Source: Panagrolaimus kolymaensis (taxonomy: Eukaryota; Nematoda; Chromadorea; Rhabditida; Panagrolaimidae). Taken from it: 64,000 bases of DNA. The stretch spans positions 186,001-250,000 of the forward strand of contig JAJQJQ010000048.1 of the NCBI GenBank assembly GCA_028622995.1, given 5' to 3'. Below are positions 32,731 to 43,243 of the stretch, piece after piece. Each line of letters opens with the position of its first letter. Within the stretch, counting starts at the first letter, position 1. The notes under the pieces were generated by a model, which did no database searches, was not told the origin of the DNA, and saw only the letters and a program-made list of their open reading frames with translations. Position numbers and translations under genes: made by a program.

Positions 32731-33534
32731 TTAATTAATATTTACATCAAGTTCATTATTCGAAAAAGCATTGTCCACGGAAGCTCGTAAGGTTGTTCGA
32801 TAATTTTCTGCATTATCCATTTTAAATCCAAATGCAAAATAAGATTTTCTATATGAATTCTTTTTAATAAAATCGCATAAAAATGAAACATCATTATTAT
32901 CTTCCAAGTTGTAAATATATAAACAAAAGCATTCAAATTTTGAATTAAATTTAAGAGCATTCATATTTTGAAAAATTTCGTTGTTGAAAATGTCATTTTT
33001 GCATTCATAAGTAAAAGATTTAACGTTTGGAAGTTTGGCAAGAATTTGATCACATGAAACCACTTTCCCATTTTCATTCATAATTACTGTGTCAAAACAA
33101 ATAAAGTTTTTAATTTTTCCGCCATTTAAAAGAAAATTAAATTCATTCAAACTAAATTTTTGATCCAAAATCGTTAAACTTTGAAGATTGCATCGATAGA
33201 TATTTTTTGGAATTTTCTTTGAGGAATCTTTATCACTGGATTCAAAACCATTCACAAGCCAATATTTGGAAGAAGCGTTCAAGTAAGTTTTAACTTTGTG
33301 AGTATTAATATACTTAACAACTAAATTTTCATTGACGCATAATACACATTTCTTAACGACAATAATTTTGTTTTTAGCGAAAAAATATTTGCATACTTTT
33401 TGAAGTTTTAAAAGTCCATCAGCAGAAATTGGATTTTGAGTAATATAAGAAATAATTCCGAAAGGAATAGAAAAATATTGGCGTTGAAATGAATCAAAAG
33501 TTGCAGGATTTGGATGGATAAAATCAGCGACCAT
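32731..33534 (-). CDS. F-box-like family protein (267 aa)
   Basis: Single exon. The start is the ATG at 33534, giving MVADFIHPNPATFDS, because the two plus-strand relatives start at the same motif; an upstream TTG-led extension is ignored. The F-box-like block is YFSIPFGIISYITQNP, then GLLKLQKVCKYFFAKNKI (residues about 23-62). Family motifs follow: YRCNLQSLTILDQKFSLNEF, NFLLNGGKI, VSCDQILAKLPNV and MNALKFNSKFE. It is arranged head-to-head with the gene at 33865, their starts 331 bp apart. Confidence 0.8.
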   Translation of the reverse strand: MVADFIHPNPATFDSFQRQYFSIPFGIISYITQNPISADGLLKLQKVCKYFFAKNKIIVVKKCVLCVNENLVVKYINTHKVKTYLNASSKYWLVNGFESSDKDSSKKIPKNIYRCNLQSLTILDQKFSLNEFNFLLNGGKIKNFICFDTVIMNENGKVVSCDQILAKLPNVKSFTYECKNDIFNNEIFQNMNALKFNSKFECFCLYIYNLEDNNDVSFLCDFIKKNSYRKSYFAFGFKMDNAENYRTTLRASVDNAFSNNELDVNIN

Positions 33535-33864
33535 TTTTGATATATAAAAAAAAAGAAATATGAAATACCAATTTTTTTCCTTGTCTCTGTACATACTGAT
33601 TTTATTATTTTTGTTATTACAACTGCGACCTTTAATTTTTTGAAGTAATACCTTGCAGAAATAATTATGCTTGAGGATACTCTTTATTCATTTATTATTT
33701 TTCTTCACAAAAAGAACGAAAGCTGTAAACAACAAAATTTCTTCGGATTTTGCTTTTTTTGCTAAATCTTTCACAATTTTATGATCCTTGTGCTATTTTT
33801 AAATTCAAGAACTTATTTATATTAGTATTTTTGATTTTTTTTTTCTTCTACTTTATTTTTGAAA
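33535..33864. promoter_or_regulatory. Shared divergent promoter of two F-box-like genes
   Basis: 330 bp between two opposite start codons of paralogues. AT-rich; no defined motif recognised. Co-regulation is inference from geometry. Confidence 0.35.
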
Positions 33865-34683
33865 ATGGTTAATGCTTTTATTCATCCAAATCCAACGACT
33901 TTCGATTATCCTCAACGCCAATATTTTTCTATTCCATTTGGAATTATTTCTTATATAACTCAAAATCCTATCACAGCTGATGGACTTGTAAAAGTTCAAA
34001 AAACTTGCAAATATTTTTTTGCCAAAAATAAAATTGTTGTTGTATATCATCAACTTGTATATGAGAAAGATCACTTATCTTTTTTAGTTCAACGACGCAA
34101 CAGGTTTCAAAAATGCAAAATTTATTTCATGGACATCAAATATTGGCTTACTAATGGTTTTGTAATTATTGGGGAATATAAATGGAAAATTTTATCGAGC
34201 ATTTATCGCTGCACCCTTGACAACTTATATCTTTGTGAACTGGATTTTAGTTTGAATGAAATGGATTTTCTGTTAAATGGTGGAAAAATAACCAAGCTTT
34301 TGCTAAATAATGCAAATATTTATGATGAAAATGGAAATTTATTAACTTGTGATAAAATTCTTGCTAAAGTAACAAATATTAAATATTTTTATTATGAGAA
34401 TAAAAACGAAATTTTTACAACTCAAACTTTTGAAAAAATGAATTCATTAAAATTTAATTCAAAATTTGAATACTTTTATTTATGCATTTACAAATTAATA
34501 GTTGACACAAATTTTTCAATTTTATGCGATTTTATTGAAAAGAATGGGGATTCAAAAAGGTGTTTTGTAAAAATTATTTTCTATATGGAAAATTCAGAAC
34601 ATTACAAGGGAATTTTACAAGAAATTATTGATAACAAATTTAAAAATTGGAATACAAAACCCGAAGTTTTAGCTCGTACTTAA
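33865..34683 (+). CDS. F-box-like family protein (272 aa)
   Basis: Single exon starting MVNAFIHPNPTTFDY. The F-box-like block is YFSIPFGIISYITQNP, then GLVKVQKTCKYFFAKNKI. Family motifs seen: IYRCTLDNLYL, FSLNEMDFLLNGGKI, LTCDKILAKV and MNSLKFNSKFEYF. It is closest to the genes at 32731 and 35244, with which it forms a local cluster. Confidence 0.8.
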   Translation: MVNAFIHPNPTTFDYPQRQYFSIPFGIISYITQNPITADGLVKVQKTCKYFFAKNKIVVVYHQLVYEKDHLSFLVQRRNRFQKCKIYFMDIKYWLTNGFVIIGEYKWKILSSIYRCTLDNLYLCELDFSLNEMDFLLNGGKITKLLLNNANIYDENGNLLTCDKILAKVTNIKYFYYENKNEIFTTQTFEKMNSLKFNSKFEYFYLCIYKLIVDTNFSILCDFIEKNGDSKRCFVKIIFYMENSEHYKGILQEIIDNKFKNWNTKPEVLART

Positions 34684-35243
34684 TTGGTATCATCTGTAAA
34701 TAAAAAATACATCGTACATGAAAGTGAAAACCCACATGCTTACATTTTATAAAACTTGTTTTTTACCCATTTTTTAAATTATTTCTCTTTTAAAAATTTA
34801 TTATATTTCCTTTGTCAAAATATCTTTTTTATTGTTGGCTGTACATTTCATTATTTGATGACATAAAATAAAATTTGATTATTGGTTTTGTTTCTGTATT
34901 CATTTTAATTTTTGTTATCCAAATGGCAACACGCTAAAGTCTATAAAAGTCAATTATAAATGCATTGGCGTCATCGTCTTATTGACCTAATGAGCGGCTG
35001 ATGCAAAAACAAAAAATTATAATTTTTGCATTTTCTCTGGCCTCTTTGTTTAATCGATTAAAGTTATGCGTTATTTTTTTCCTTTAAATATCATCTCAAA
35101 AGACAAACAACATGTCAATCGCCAACGATGAGACCAACTTTAAATAGCCCAAGGTCGAGTTTCTCGAATAAAAGCTCACAACAACCAAGGAATTTTTTTA
35201 TGAGTTTTTCATTAATCATTCGAACAAATATTATTTCTTAAAA
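34684..35243. other. Intergenic, nothing recognised
   Basis: AT-rich spacer between two same-strand F-box-like paralogues. AATAAA-type signals lie just after the first gene. No other feature seen. Confidence 0.5.
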
Positions 35244-35561
35244 ATGGTTGCATCAATCTTTATTCATCCAAATCAAAAAACTTTTGATTTTTCTAAACGC
35301 CAAAGTTTTTCGCTTCCATTTGGAATAATTAATTATATTACTCAAAATCCAATCTCAGCTGATGGCATTACAAAACTTCAAAAAACTTGCAAATATTTTT
35401 TCGCCAAAAATAAAATTGTTGTTGTGAATGTAGAAAGATGGATTGAATATACGAAAGATTATTTATATTATGAAATTTTTCAACTGCATGCTTATCACGA
35501 ACGCAAAATATATTTCAATGGTTATAAATATTGGATGGTTGGTAGTCGGACAGTGTTGTCA

Positions 35562-35587
35562 CGCCGCCGCCGCCGGCGGCGGCGGCG
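35562..35587. repeat. 26-bp perfect palindrome (CGCCGCC-based)
   Basis: The 13-nt arm CGCCGCCGCCGCC plus its complement. Same length and same offset (11 nt from the element end) as the palindrome at 15603-15628, but with GCC where that one has TCC, changed symmetrically in both arms. Confidence 0.95.
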
Positions 35588-35605
35588 GCGACCTTCAGCT
35601 TCAAA

Positions 35606-35619
35606 TGGCGGCGCCGCCA
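35606..35619. repeat. 14-bp palindrome
   Basis: TGGCGGCGCCGCCA, inside the 734-bp MITE. Similar TGGCGGCG motifs lie near its other end (36243-36260). Confidence 0.9.
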
Positions 35620-35784
35620 AAAATATCTAAACTTTTCAAAAAAAATTTAAAAAAAACAAAGGAAAATCCATAAATTTGAAATTTTAAAAGCTTTAATTTT
35701 AAGTTTTTGTTACTACTATCGCTTTAAAAATTGCTTTATAATTGCTTAAATATAGTTATAATTTTATTAAAAACTAGAAACGCC

Positions 35785-35801
35785 GCCGGCCTCCGGCCGG
35801 C
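35785..35801. repeat. 17-nt hairpin, 7-bp stem, TCC loop
   Basis: GCCGGCC, TCC, GGCCGGC, inside the 734-bp MITE. Confidence 0.9.
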
Positions 35802-36793
35802 CTTGAAACTTGTTTTATGCAAATTATTAAAAAAAATATGTCTTTAATTATGAGATCCTCAACTCCACTATATCATTGTCAAATTTACTTCTTCAAGATC
35901 CTCAATGATTGTACTAAATTTCCTCCCTCGTCTCCCATAGCTTACAACATTAATTGCCAATAATTCAAAGCATATCCTCAATTTGGATCTTATAAAATCG
36001 TTTCCAAGGATCCTTAACCTTTAAAACACCTCAAAGTTGACCACCGCTCACTACCGCTTCATTTTTATGCAATGCAAACGAAAGCTTCCTTCATCGCTCT
36101 TTCATTTATATTTATGCAAATTTTTTCATTTTCTTTGCAATTTTCCCATGAAGCATTTCCAGACCCCGAACGAAATGACGCACACACAATGAAAATTACT
36201 AGGAAGGATGACTATTAATAAAACGAAAAAATTTTTGGAATTTGGCGGCGTGGCGGCGATGAAAAAAAAAATATGACAACACTGGTCTTGGAGTTGAAAA
36301 TGAATATCCTCTAAAACTTTTATCAAATCTTTATCGATGCAATCTCGATCGATTACGCCTACAAAAACAATGTTTAACTTTGAATGAAATTGATTTTCTT
36401 ATGAATGATGGAAAAATTGTAGTGATTGAATTATATGATGTAAATGTAAAAGATGTCAACGGAACCATGGTAACATTCGATCGAATTTTTTCAAATCTTC
36501 CAAATCTTGAATGCATTCGTTGCACCTGTGAAAATGAAATTTTTACAACAGAAACTTTTGAAAAAATGAATTCATTGAAATTTAGTTCAAAATTTGAAGA
36601 CTTTTCTCTATCTATTTTTAATTTGGCTGTTGATGCTAATGTTATACTTTTAAGAGATTTTATCGAAAAGAATACTGATTCACCACGCGGTTCAATATCG
36701 ATTGAATTTAAAATGGAAAATGCAGAACAATATAAAAAAATCTTTCGTGACTCTATCAATAAAATAAATTCGAATAAAAAGTCTTTTTTTTAA

Positions 36794-37496
36794 TATTTTT
36801 AATAACCTTTTAATCAAATTTTATTTTTTGTTATTTTATTTTATTGCAATTTTTTTTGCTCATTCAATTGAAAAAAATAAAAATCTAATAATACAAAAAC
36901 TTCCTCTGCAGTACAACATTTTTTTGGATAAAATTTGTACTTTTTTTTCATTCGGTTATTTTGATAGTTTTAACTCTTTTCCTACATCACCTGTTGCCCT
37001 TCGAACGATAACCTTTAAAAAATGTATTTTAAAAATTTAAAATCTTCCACCCGTTTTTTTACTGTAAATAATTAATATTTTACCGGCGCAATTTTATTTT
37101 ATTTAATTCAAAAAAATAATTACACAATAAAAAAAACATCAGTATTTTACTGACAGTAACTTTTCCATTTTAAAAAACAATACATATTACTTTGAATGTT
37201 ATCTTAAAATAAATAAATATATTTAATATAATAAATAAAAGGTAGTTCGTGGCGTTTTTCTAACTAAAAATTAAAATTGTAAAGTTAATTTTACATAAAA
37301 AAAAATGCTACTTTTGTGTATGCTATTACCATTTTCTTAAAACCTACGTGTCAAAGTAAAATAACTATTTTTTTAAAAACGAAAAAAAATAGTAATCATA
37401 TTATTTTTTTAGTAGAAAACTTTTAAAATAAAAAGCATAAAAAATTTATTTCCCCTAAAACAAACACTAATAATTCTCAGAAAAGATTTTTTATTT
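36794..37496. other. Intergenic, nothing recognised
   Basis: AT-rich spacer between the convergent F-box-like and chemoreceptor genes. Only low-complexity frames seen. Confidence 0.5.
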
Positions 37497-38807
37497 TCAA
37501 ACTATATTTGTTGGTTTTCCAGATGAAGGATGAATGGCGCCGCCACTTCGACTTCGATGAACAATAAAAACACGTTCATTCAAAGACGCTTTGGAAAAAC
37601 CAATTATTTGGAATATTGCATTTCTAATAGCTTTAGATGAAATCATAAAAAATATTGGACGTGTTAGATTATTTAAATCTGATACCCATGCTTGCATATC
37701 AAATACGAATAAAGTTGCTGAAGAACTTAATATTTGAAGATTACCCAAGTGAATAGCAATCTAAAAATAAATGTTTTCGTATTTATGCAAAAAATTTATA
37801 GGATTCCATAAAATAAAAAGTTGAATGATTTTGTTTCTTCTTTTGACCTTTAAAAAAAACGAAGACTTACTTGTTCAAGAGCATAAATAAAATCAATAAT
37901 AAAATCCCAAAAACTTATAATTAATAATCCCACTTCAGCATTATGAACTTCGTTTTTAAATTTAATTACAGTTTTTTTAGTTTCTATTAAACTTAATAAT
38001 GCTCCCAAATTAAATGATAATGTTAATAATGAAGCTCCAGTGACTTGACTTGCATTCATTACAGGCCGCCAAAATGGATCCCACTCAGCTTTAACACTTA
38101 TTATAATATATAATCCAACTTTAATAAATGAAACTTGGCCAAATAAAGTTGGAAAAGTTGTAATTAAACCCAAAATAAAGCAAAGAAAAGCTAAATATTT
38201 CCAAAATTTTAACCAAAACTAAAAACATTTCTTCAAAATTTATCAAATTTTTTGAGTTATTTAATTTACTTTTCCATGCCATGAAAATCCATGTAACGCC
38301 GTGAAACGATTAGCAGAAGAAATAACAAGCAAAAAACTTCGAACCAATGGAAAATAAAAAGCACCAAAACCAAAAAATGGTAAAAGAAAAAAGCTTTGAT
38401 TATCTTTGAAAATGGAAACGGTTTCAGGGCATGATGGTAATTTATATATTATCCATACAACTATGAAAGTTGCAAAATCCTAAAAAAAGCTTAAGTTCAT
38501 ATAAGTAATTTACAAAAGTTTTCTTGAAGGGTTTTTTCACAAAATTTTCATTTTCTTTGCGAGACTCTGTGTTAAAGTCAATTTAATGAGTTTCTCGAAT
38601 TATTCTTGCTTCATTTTCTATTGAATGTAATTTGGCCAAATTTCGAAGACTTACCACAAATCCTATCACTGCAGAAAGTTTAAAATACGGGGTTTTAAAT
38701 ACATTAGTTTTTGATGACTTCAAAATTAAACCAATTAATAAACCGTACAATAAAATCATAGGAATTCCATATAAAATTTGAATTATTAATTGTGTAATTC
38801 CATACAT
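37497..38807 (-). CDS. Serpentine chemoreceptor, srg/srv-like GPCR (324 aa)
   Basis: Exons 38807-38655, 38479-38270, 38218-37871 and 37760-37497, all phase 0. Hydropathy by eye gives seven membrane helices: IIQILYGIPMILLYGLLIGLI (TM1), the FKLSAVIGFV/ATFIVVWIIY region, a TM3 segment FLLVISSANRFTALHGFSW (an NRF variant of the DRY position, typical of nematode srg/srv receptors), then the later helices. Such receptors detect environmental chemicals in sensory neurons. Length fits the class (310-350 aa). It lies tail-to-tail with the F-box-like pseudogene and head-to-head with the P450. The exact subfamily is uncertain. Confidence 0.85.
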
Positions 38808-39714
38808 TATTTATTTTTCTTCTTTAAACTTTTATTTTCTTAAAAGTAAACAAAAAAACTTTTAAAGAATAAAAAAATTAAAAGTCATAAATGAAAAACA
38901 TTTTTTGTGCCATTTTTTTAATAATATTTTAACTAATTCATTGTAGGCGATTGCAGCTGTTTTGTCGATTTAAAGTTGCATAATTAATGACCTTGTAGAA
39001 GAAATAAATAAATGGAGGGAAGGACTAAAAATATAAATGCAATGATTACTAGAATTTGAAAACAAACAAAATTACTGTAATTTGTATTTATCAAATTCAG
39101 CTGCTGCTTTTGTAATGTTAAGTATAGTTTGTAGTTCCGTCGTAACAGAAAAAAAGTTACTTTTATCCCAATTTTTAATATGTATTTAATTTTAGAGTTA
39201 TAAAGTTTACAAAATAACTTCCATCTTTAACAAAAAAAATAAGAAAGAAGTGGGTTCTTGTGTTTTCTATATAAACACTTTTAGATTCATACTTTGGTTG
39301 CTCACTTTTTTCATAAAACTTTAAAAACGATGTTAGAAGTAATAAAACCTAACTAAATTTCATTTATGCTGTTTTTTATTGTTGTCGCTGCTTCCGTTTA
39401 TATTCTTCTTACATATAAATCTCCTTATCATCCCGACACAATTATGAGACACAAACACAATATAATTTCCGGACCTTTTTTTTCCTCTACCTCTTTACTT
39501 TGCTACAGCCACGAACAACCATGATGATAGCAAATGAAAAAGAAAAAAAGTCAAAAGACGGAACAAAAGAATGTTTCAAAGAATATTTTTTTTCTTTTCA
39601 AAAAAAGTATAAAAACATATTGATTATTGAATAAAATATTTTTTTGCAGTATTTTTGTGTGCAAATTTTTTATTGTCAATAATTAGATTTTAATTTAGAC
39701 ATAAAAAAACAAAA
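38808..39714. promoter_or_regulatory. Divergent intergenic region, chemoreceptor / P450
   Basis: About 0.9 kb between opposite start codons, so it likely holds both promoters. TTTAATTTAG ends 17 nt before the P450 ATG and TTTTTTTGCAG lies near 39650; either could be a trans-splice acceptor. No further motif recognised. Confidence 0.35.
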
Positions 39715-42102
39715 ATGTTTACTTTGTTATTTGCAATTATTTTAATTTCGGTGATTGCTTTTCTCGCAAATGTTTATCATCGCGCTGGATATTGGAAACG
39801 CCGAGGAATTCCTGGACCTGAAGGTGGATTATTCACAGGAAATTTGGATGCTTTATTTACTTATAAACCTCCATATGTTGTTCAACTTTATGAATGGTCT
39901 AAAAAATATGGATCCTTTTATGGTTTTCGAGAAGGATGGATGAGAGTTTTAGTTATCAGTGACGTGGAAATGGTTCAAGAAATGTTAGTCAAAAAATTTG
40001 AACATTTTCAAGGAAGAAAAGTTAGTCGTCATTTTTTGCTTTTGAATTAAGTTTTGTAGTAAAAATGTGTCTGAATTTTTAGTTAAATCCATTGGTTGGA
40101 GATGTGGATAAAGATCCAAAAGTTCATTTATTTAATGCTCGTGGAACTCGTTGGAAGCGATTGAGAACCATCGCAAATCCAAGTTTTAGTGTTGGAAATT
40201 TGAAAAGGGTAAGTTATTAGTTTTTTTAGGGATAAAAAAATAAATGTTTGTTACAAAATGGAAAAAAAAAATTTCTTTGACTACTAAAAATTGGACTTTG
40301 ATTCTTAAAATTTTTAAGAAAAATAGTGAAAAATTTTTTTAGATTAAAATAGAAATTGAAAATTTAAAGTTTTTACTATTAACAATATAAAATTTTTAAG
40401 TAGCAAACGATCTTTACTTTTTTTTCTGAGCTTCAAAATTCTACACTAATCTACACTAATAATTTTCATTTATATTTTTTTCCAGCTCGCTCCTCTTGTA
40501 TTTGATTCAATTTCAAACATGATGACTCATCTCGATAAAGCTTATGACAAAGGTGATCCATTTAATATCCATCTGTATTTCCATGAACTCACAATGGATG
40601 TAATTGGACGAGTGGCGCTTGGACAAAAAGAATCCAAAATATTTAATAATCCAAATGTTGAAATAGCAAAGAAAATATTTTATAGTTTTAGCGAAGATAA
40701 ATTTAGTTATTTGGCTGCTATGTTTCCATTCATTGCTCCATGGTTAAGAAAAATTCATTTAGCAACTATGAATATTCGAGATCAACCATTATTTGGGCTT
40801 ATGCGGGATTTGTATGGAGAAATTCATCGACGAATGAAAGAAAGGGTTCGTTAGTTTCTGAATTGAAAAAAATTCAAGAAAGCTTTTAAAATTTAAGAAT
40901 TTTGATAAATTTTCTAAAAAAAAGTTTTTTTTACTCTAAAAAAGCATTAATAAAGTAAAAATTAAGGTACTTTTGCTCATCGCAATAATTTTGTTTCGAA
41001 GCCCAACTTTAAATATTCTTTAAAAATGTTTTGTTTTTGAGGAAAATTATCGATTAAATATTAAAGACAATTATTAATTTTGCAGGAAGAAGGAAGACAC
41101 ACTGAAACTGAAAGCGTTGATTTTATTGATTTATTTTTGGATGGGAAATCCGATGAAATTTATGATGATCCTACTTTTGATAAACGTAAACTTCGAGTAA
41201 GTCCTAACTCCAACCAACCAAAATTTTTTAACTTTAACCTAAAACTTTTTTTTTCAACTATCCAATTTTTATAATTTTTTGCGAGTTTTAGATCGCAAAA
41301 AAATTAACGGTGGATGAAATAGCTTATCAATGCATTATTTTTATTTTAGCTGGGTATTCCATTTTTAAGTTTTCAAAAAAATATGCAAAAAATCTAAAAG
41401 TATAATATTTTCAGTTTTGATACTACCGCAAATTCTTCCGCGGTTATGTGTTATTATCTCGCTAAAAATCCATCCCTCCAAAAAAGGCTTCAAGAAGAAA
41501 TAGATGATTTTGTTGGAGATGAAAATGCGACATATGAAAATAGTCAACACCTTCGATTTCTTGATGCATGCTTTAATGAAAGTTTGAGACTTGTTCCCGT
41601 TGCAACTTTGTTAGTTTTTTGAGAGTTTTAAAATTTGGAAAATCAAAAGTAAATTTTTTTAGTGCCACAACTCGACAATGTTGTGAATCAACAACCCTAG
41701 GAAATTTATTTGTGGAAAAAGGCACTGAAGTTTGCGTGGATGCTTTTTCACTTCATCGAAATCGTGAACTTTGGGGTGATGATGCAGACGAATATGTTCC
41801 AGATCGGTAATAGTATCAAAACAAATACTTACAATTTTTACTGATTCTAAACCCAGGAATTTTTTAGATGGTTTTCAACAGGTCGAGAACATAACCTCGC
41901 GTTCACAGCTTTTGGTGGAGGTCCAAGAACTTGCATAGGAATGAGACTCGCCCAATTAGAAGAAAAAATGGCGATGATTGAAATCCTCAAAAAATATACC
42001 ATTAAAGAATGTGCTGAAACCGAAGGAACTATGGAATTAATTGGAATGACTGTAATAGCGCCAAAAAGTGTTACGATTAAATTAGAAAAACGTCTAACAT
42101 AA
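39715..42102 (+). CDS. Cytochrome P450, CYP13/CYP25-like (512 aa)
   Basis: Haem monooxygenase of the endoplasmic reticulum, for xenobiotic or lipid oxidation. Exons 39715-40020, 40083-40208, 40486-40845, 41086-41196, 41292-41353, 41415-41609, 41663-41806 and 41868-42102; phases all agree. Features: N-terminal membrane anchor MFTLLFAIILISVIAFLA; YWKRRGIPGPEG proline hinge typical of nematode CYP13/CYP25; WKRLRTIANPSFS in helix C; I-helix AGFDTTA; K-helix ESLR (ExxR); haem-binding FGGGPRTCIG with the Cys ligand. Length is normal for the family. All catalytic motifs are intact, so it is probably functional. The clan is inferred from the hinge and I-helix; the substrate is unknown. Confidence 0.93.
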
Positions 42103-42284
42103 AGGCGACAATCGTTTCGTTTCATTGTTTCTGTTGAAATTAAAAAAAAATTTTGTTTATTATTTTATAAATGCCATACAAAAATAAACGAAATAATAAA
42201 AATTGCTAATTCTATAAAAAGGAAATATATATAAATAATAAGTGTCGCAATTTTTGTAATTCTCAATTTTTCTTTTTGTTGTTG

Positions 42285-43243
42285 TTAATATATTAAAATC
42301 ATTCTTTCATTTGCTTTTGTGCATGATTTTTTTGTCCACGATAAGTAAAGTTCCTTGCGGGCGGCTCTAGCCAAATCAATAACTTGATCATTGCCATTTT
42401 TATAAACTAATAAAAAATGACAATTAAATGTAGCATATTTCTAAAAAAAATTGATAACTAAGAAGTCTGTCTTTTTCTTACTTCAATAAATTGAAAATAG
42501 CTTGGAATGTAAAAATTGTCGGGTACTTGATGTAAATGAAAAAATTAAATTTTAACTTTATGATTTAAAGCTAACAAGTTTTGTGCTGTTTCAGATGTAA
42601 ATGGAATTCCATCAAAGCTATAAAAGGAATAAATTAATATTTTTAGTTATGTGAAAATAATTAGTTAAAAGACTTACTCTAATTTATAAGCATTTGGAAC
42701 TTTTTTAGTTATTTCATCTAAAAATAAACAATCCCCATCTGATTTAATTACTTTCGAATTTTTAAGATATATTTTTTTTTTGTCTGGATTTACCAAAAAG
42801 TCAAAATCTTTTAAAGTTATATTTTGTGTTAATAAAGAAATGTTTCGTGCTTCACATTTATAAATTTTTGGAATAATATTTAGATTAATATCTTTTGGTC
42901 CAAAACAGTATAATAAATCTGTTATCCATAATTCAGATAATTCAGAATATGATAAGTTGCCTTGAGAAATTACAAGAGCGCTTTCTGATTGAAGGAAAAT
43001 CTCATTTTGAAATCGTAAGGCTTGAATCAAAATTTTCTTTTCTTTTGCTTGAAAATATTTGCAAGTTTTTGTTAGTTTTTGATAAATTCGATAATCGGTA
43101 GTTTTGGAAATATAATCAATCATAAAATATGGAAATGGAAAATTTTGTTTTTGCCAATTTTCATAAGGATTTGAAGTAACTTGATTCAAATCATTTTTAT
43201 TGGTGATGGAAGAATGGAACATGAGAAGAGTATAATTATCCAT
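42285..43243 (-). pseudogene. Divergent F-box-like relative with premature stop
   Basis: Exon 1 43243-42678, exon 2 from 42617. It is related throughout to the gene at 48215-49206 (shared NKNDxxQVTSNPY, PYFMIDYISKTxDYRIYQKLTKTCKYFQAKEKKI, FDFLVNP). In exon 2 the frame reaches TAA at 42545-42547, where the relative has CAA. Past the stop, homology continues (PDNFYIPSYFQFIE, then a donor and a last exon down to 42285), so the original reading frame was longer by about 70 codons. A truncated 204-aa protein could still be made. The TCKYFQAKEK block corresponds to TCKYFFAKNK of the main F-box-like family. Confidence 0.75.

Larger units (their letters stand above)
35551..36284. mobile_element. 734-bp hAT-like MITE in an F-box-like gene
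   Basis: Terminal repeats CAGTGTTGTCA and TGACAACACTG are perfect 11-bp inverted repeats. The start resembles the 61-bp MITE at 15593 (CAGTGTT...CACGCC followed by a 26-bp palindrome). Further internal palindromes are at 35606-35619 and 35785-35801. The flanks TAGTCGGA and GTCTTGGA agree at only four of eight positions, so a target duplication is not clear. No transposase ORF, so it is non-autonomous. Confidence 0.8.
35244..36793 (+). pseudogene. F-box-like gene split by a TIR element
   Basis: The 5' part (35244-35550) encodes MVASIFIHPNQKTFD, the F-box-like block (SFSLPFGIINYITQNP, GITKLQKTCKYFFAKNKI) and the KYWMVGS region. The 3' part resumes at 36285 with SNLYRCNLDRL, LTLNEIDFLMNDGKI, VTFDRIFSNLPNL and MNSLKFSSKFED and ends at 36793. 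Between them is a 734-bp element with inverted terminal repeats. Reading through the insertion adds an Arg run and stops at 35630. Joining 35550 to 36285 keeps the frame, so both halves are otherwise intact and the insertion is probably young. It would be functional only if the element is excised or spliced out. Confidence 0.8.

Noticed and set aside
35443..35673. Protein with an Arg or Ala/Gly run
   Set aside because: The run is the translation of the CGCCGCC palindrome of the inserted MITE.
36331..36759. 142-codon minus-strand frame
   Set aside because: It is the antisense shadow of the 3' half of the interrupted F-box-like gene.
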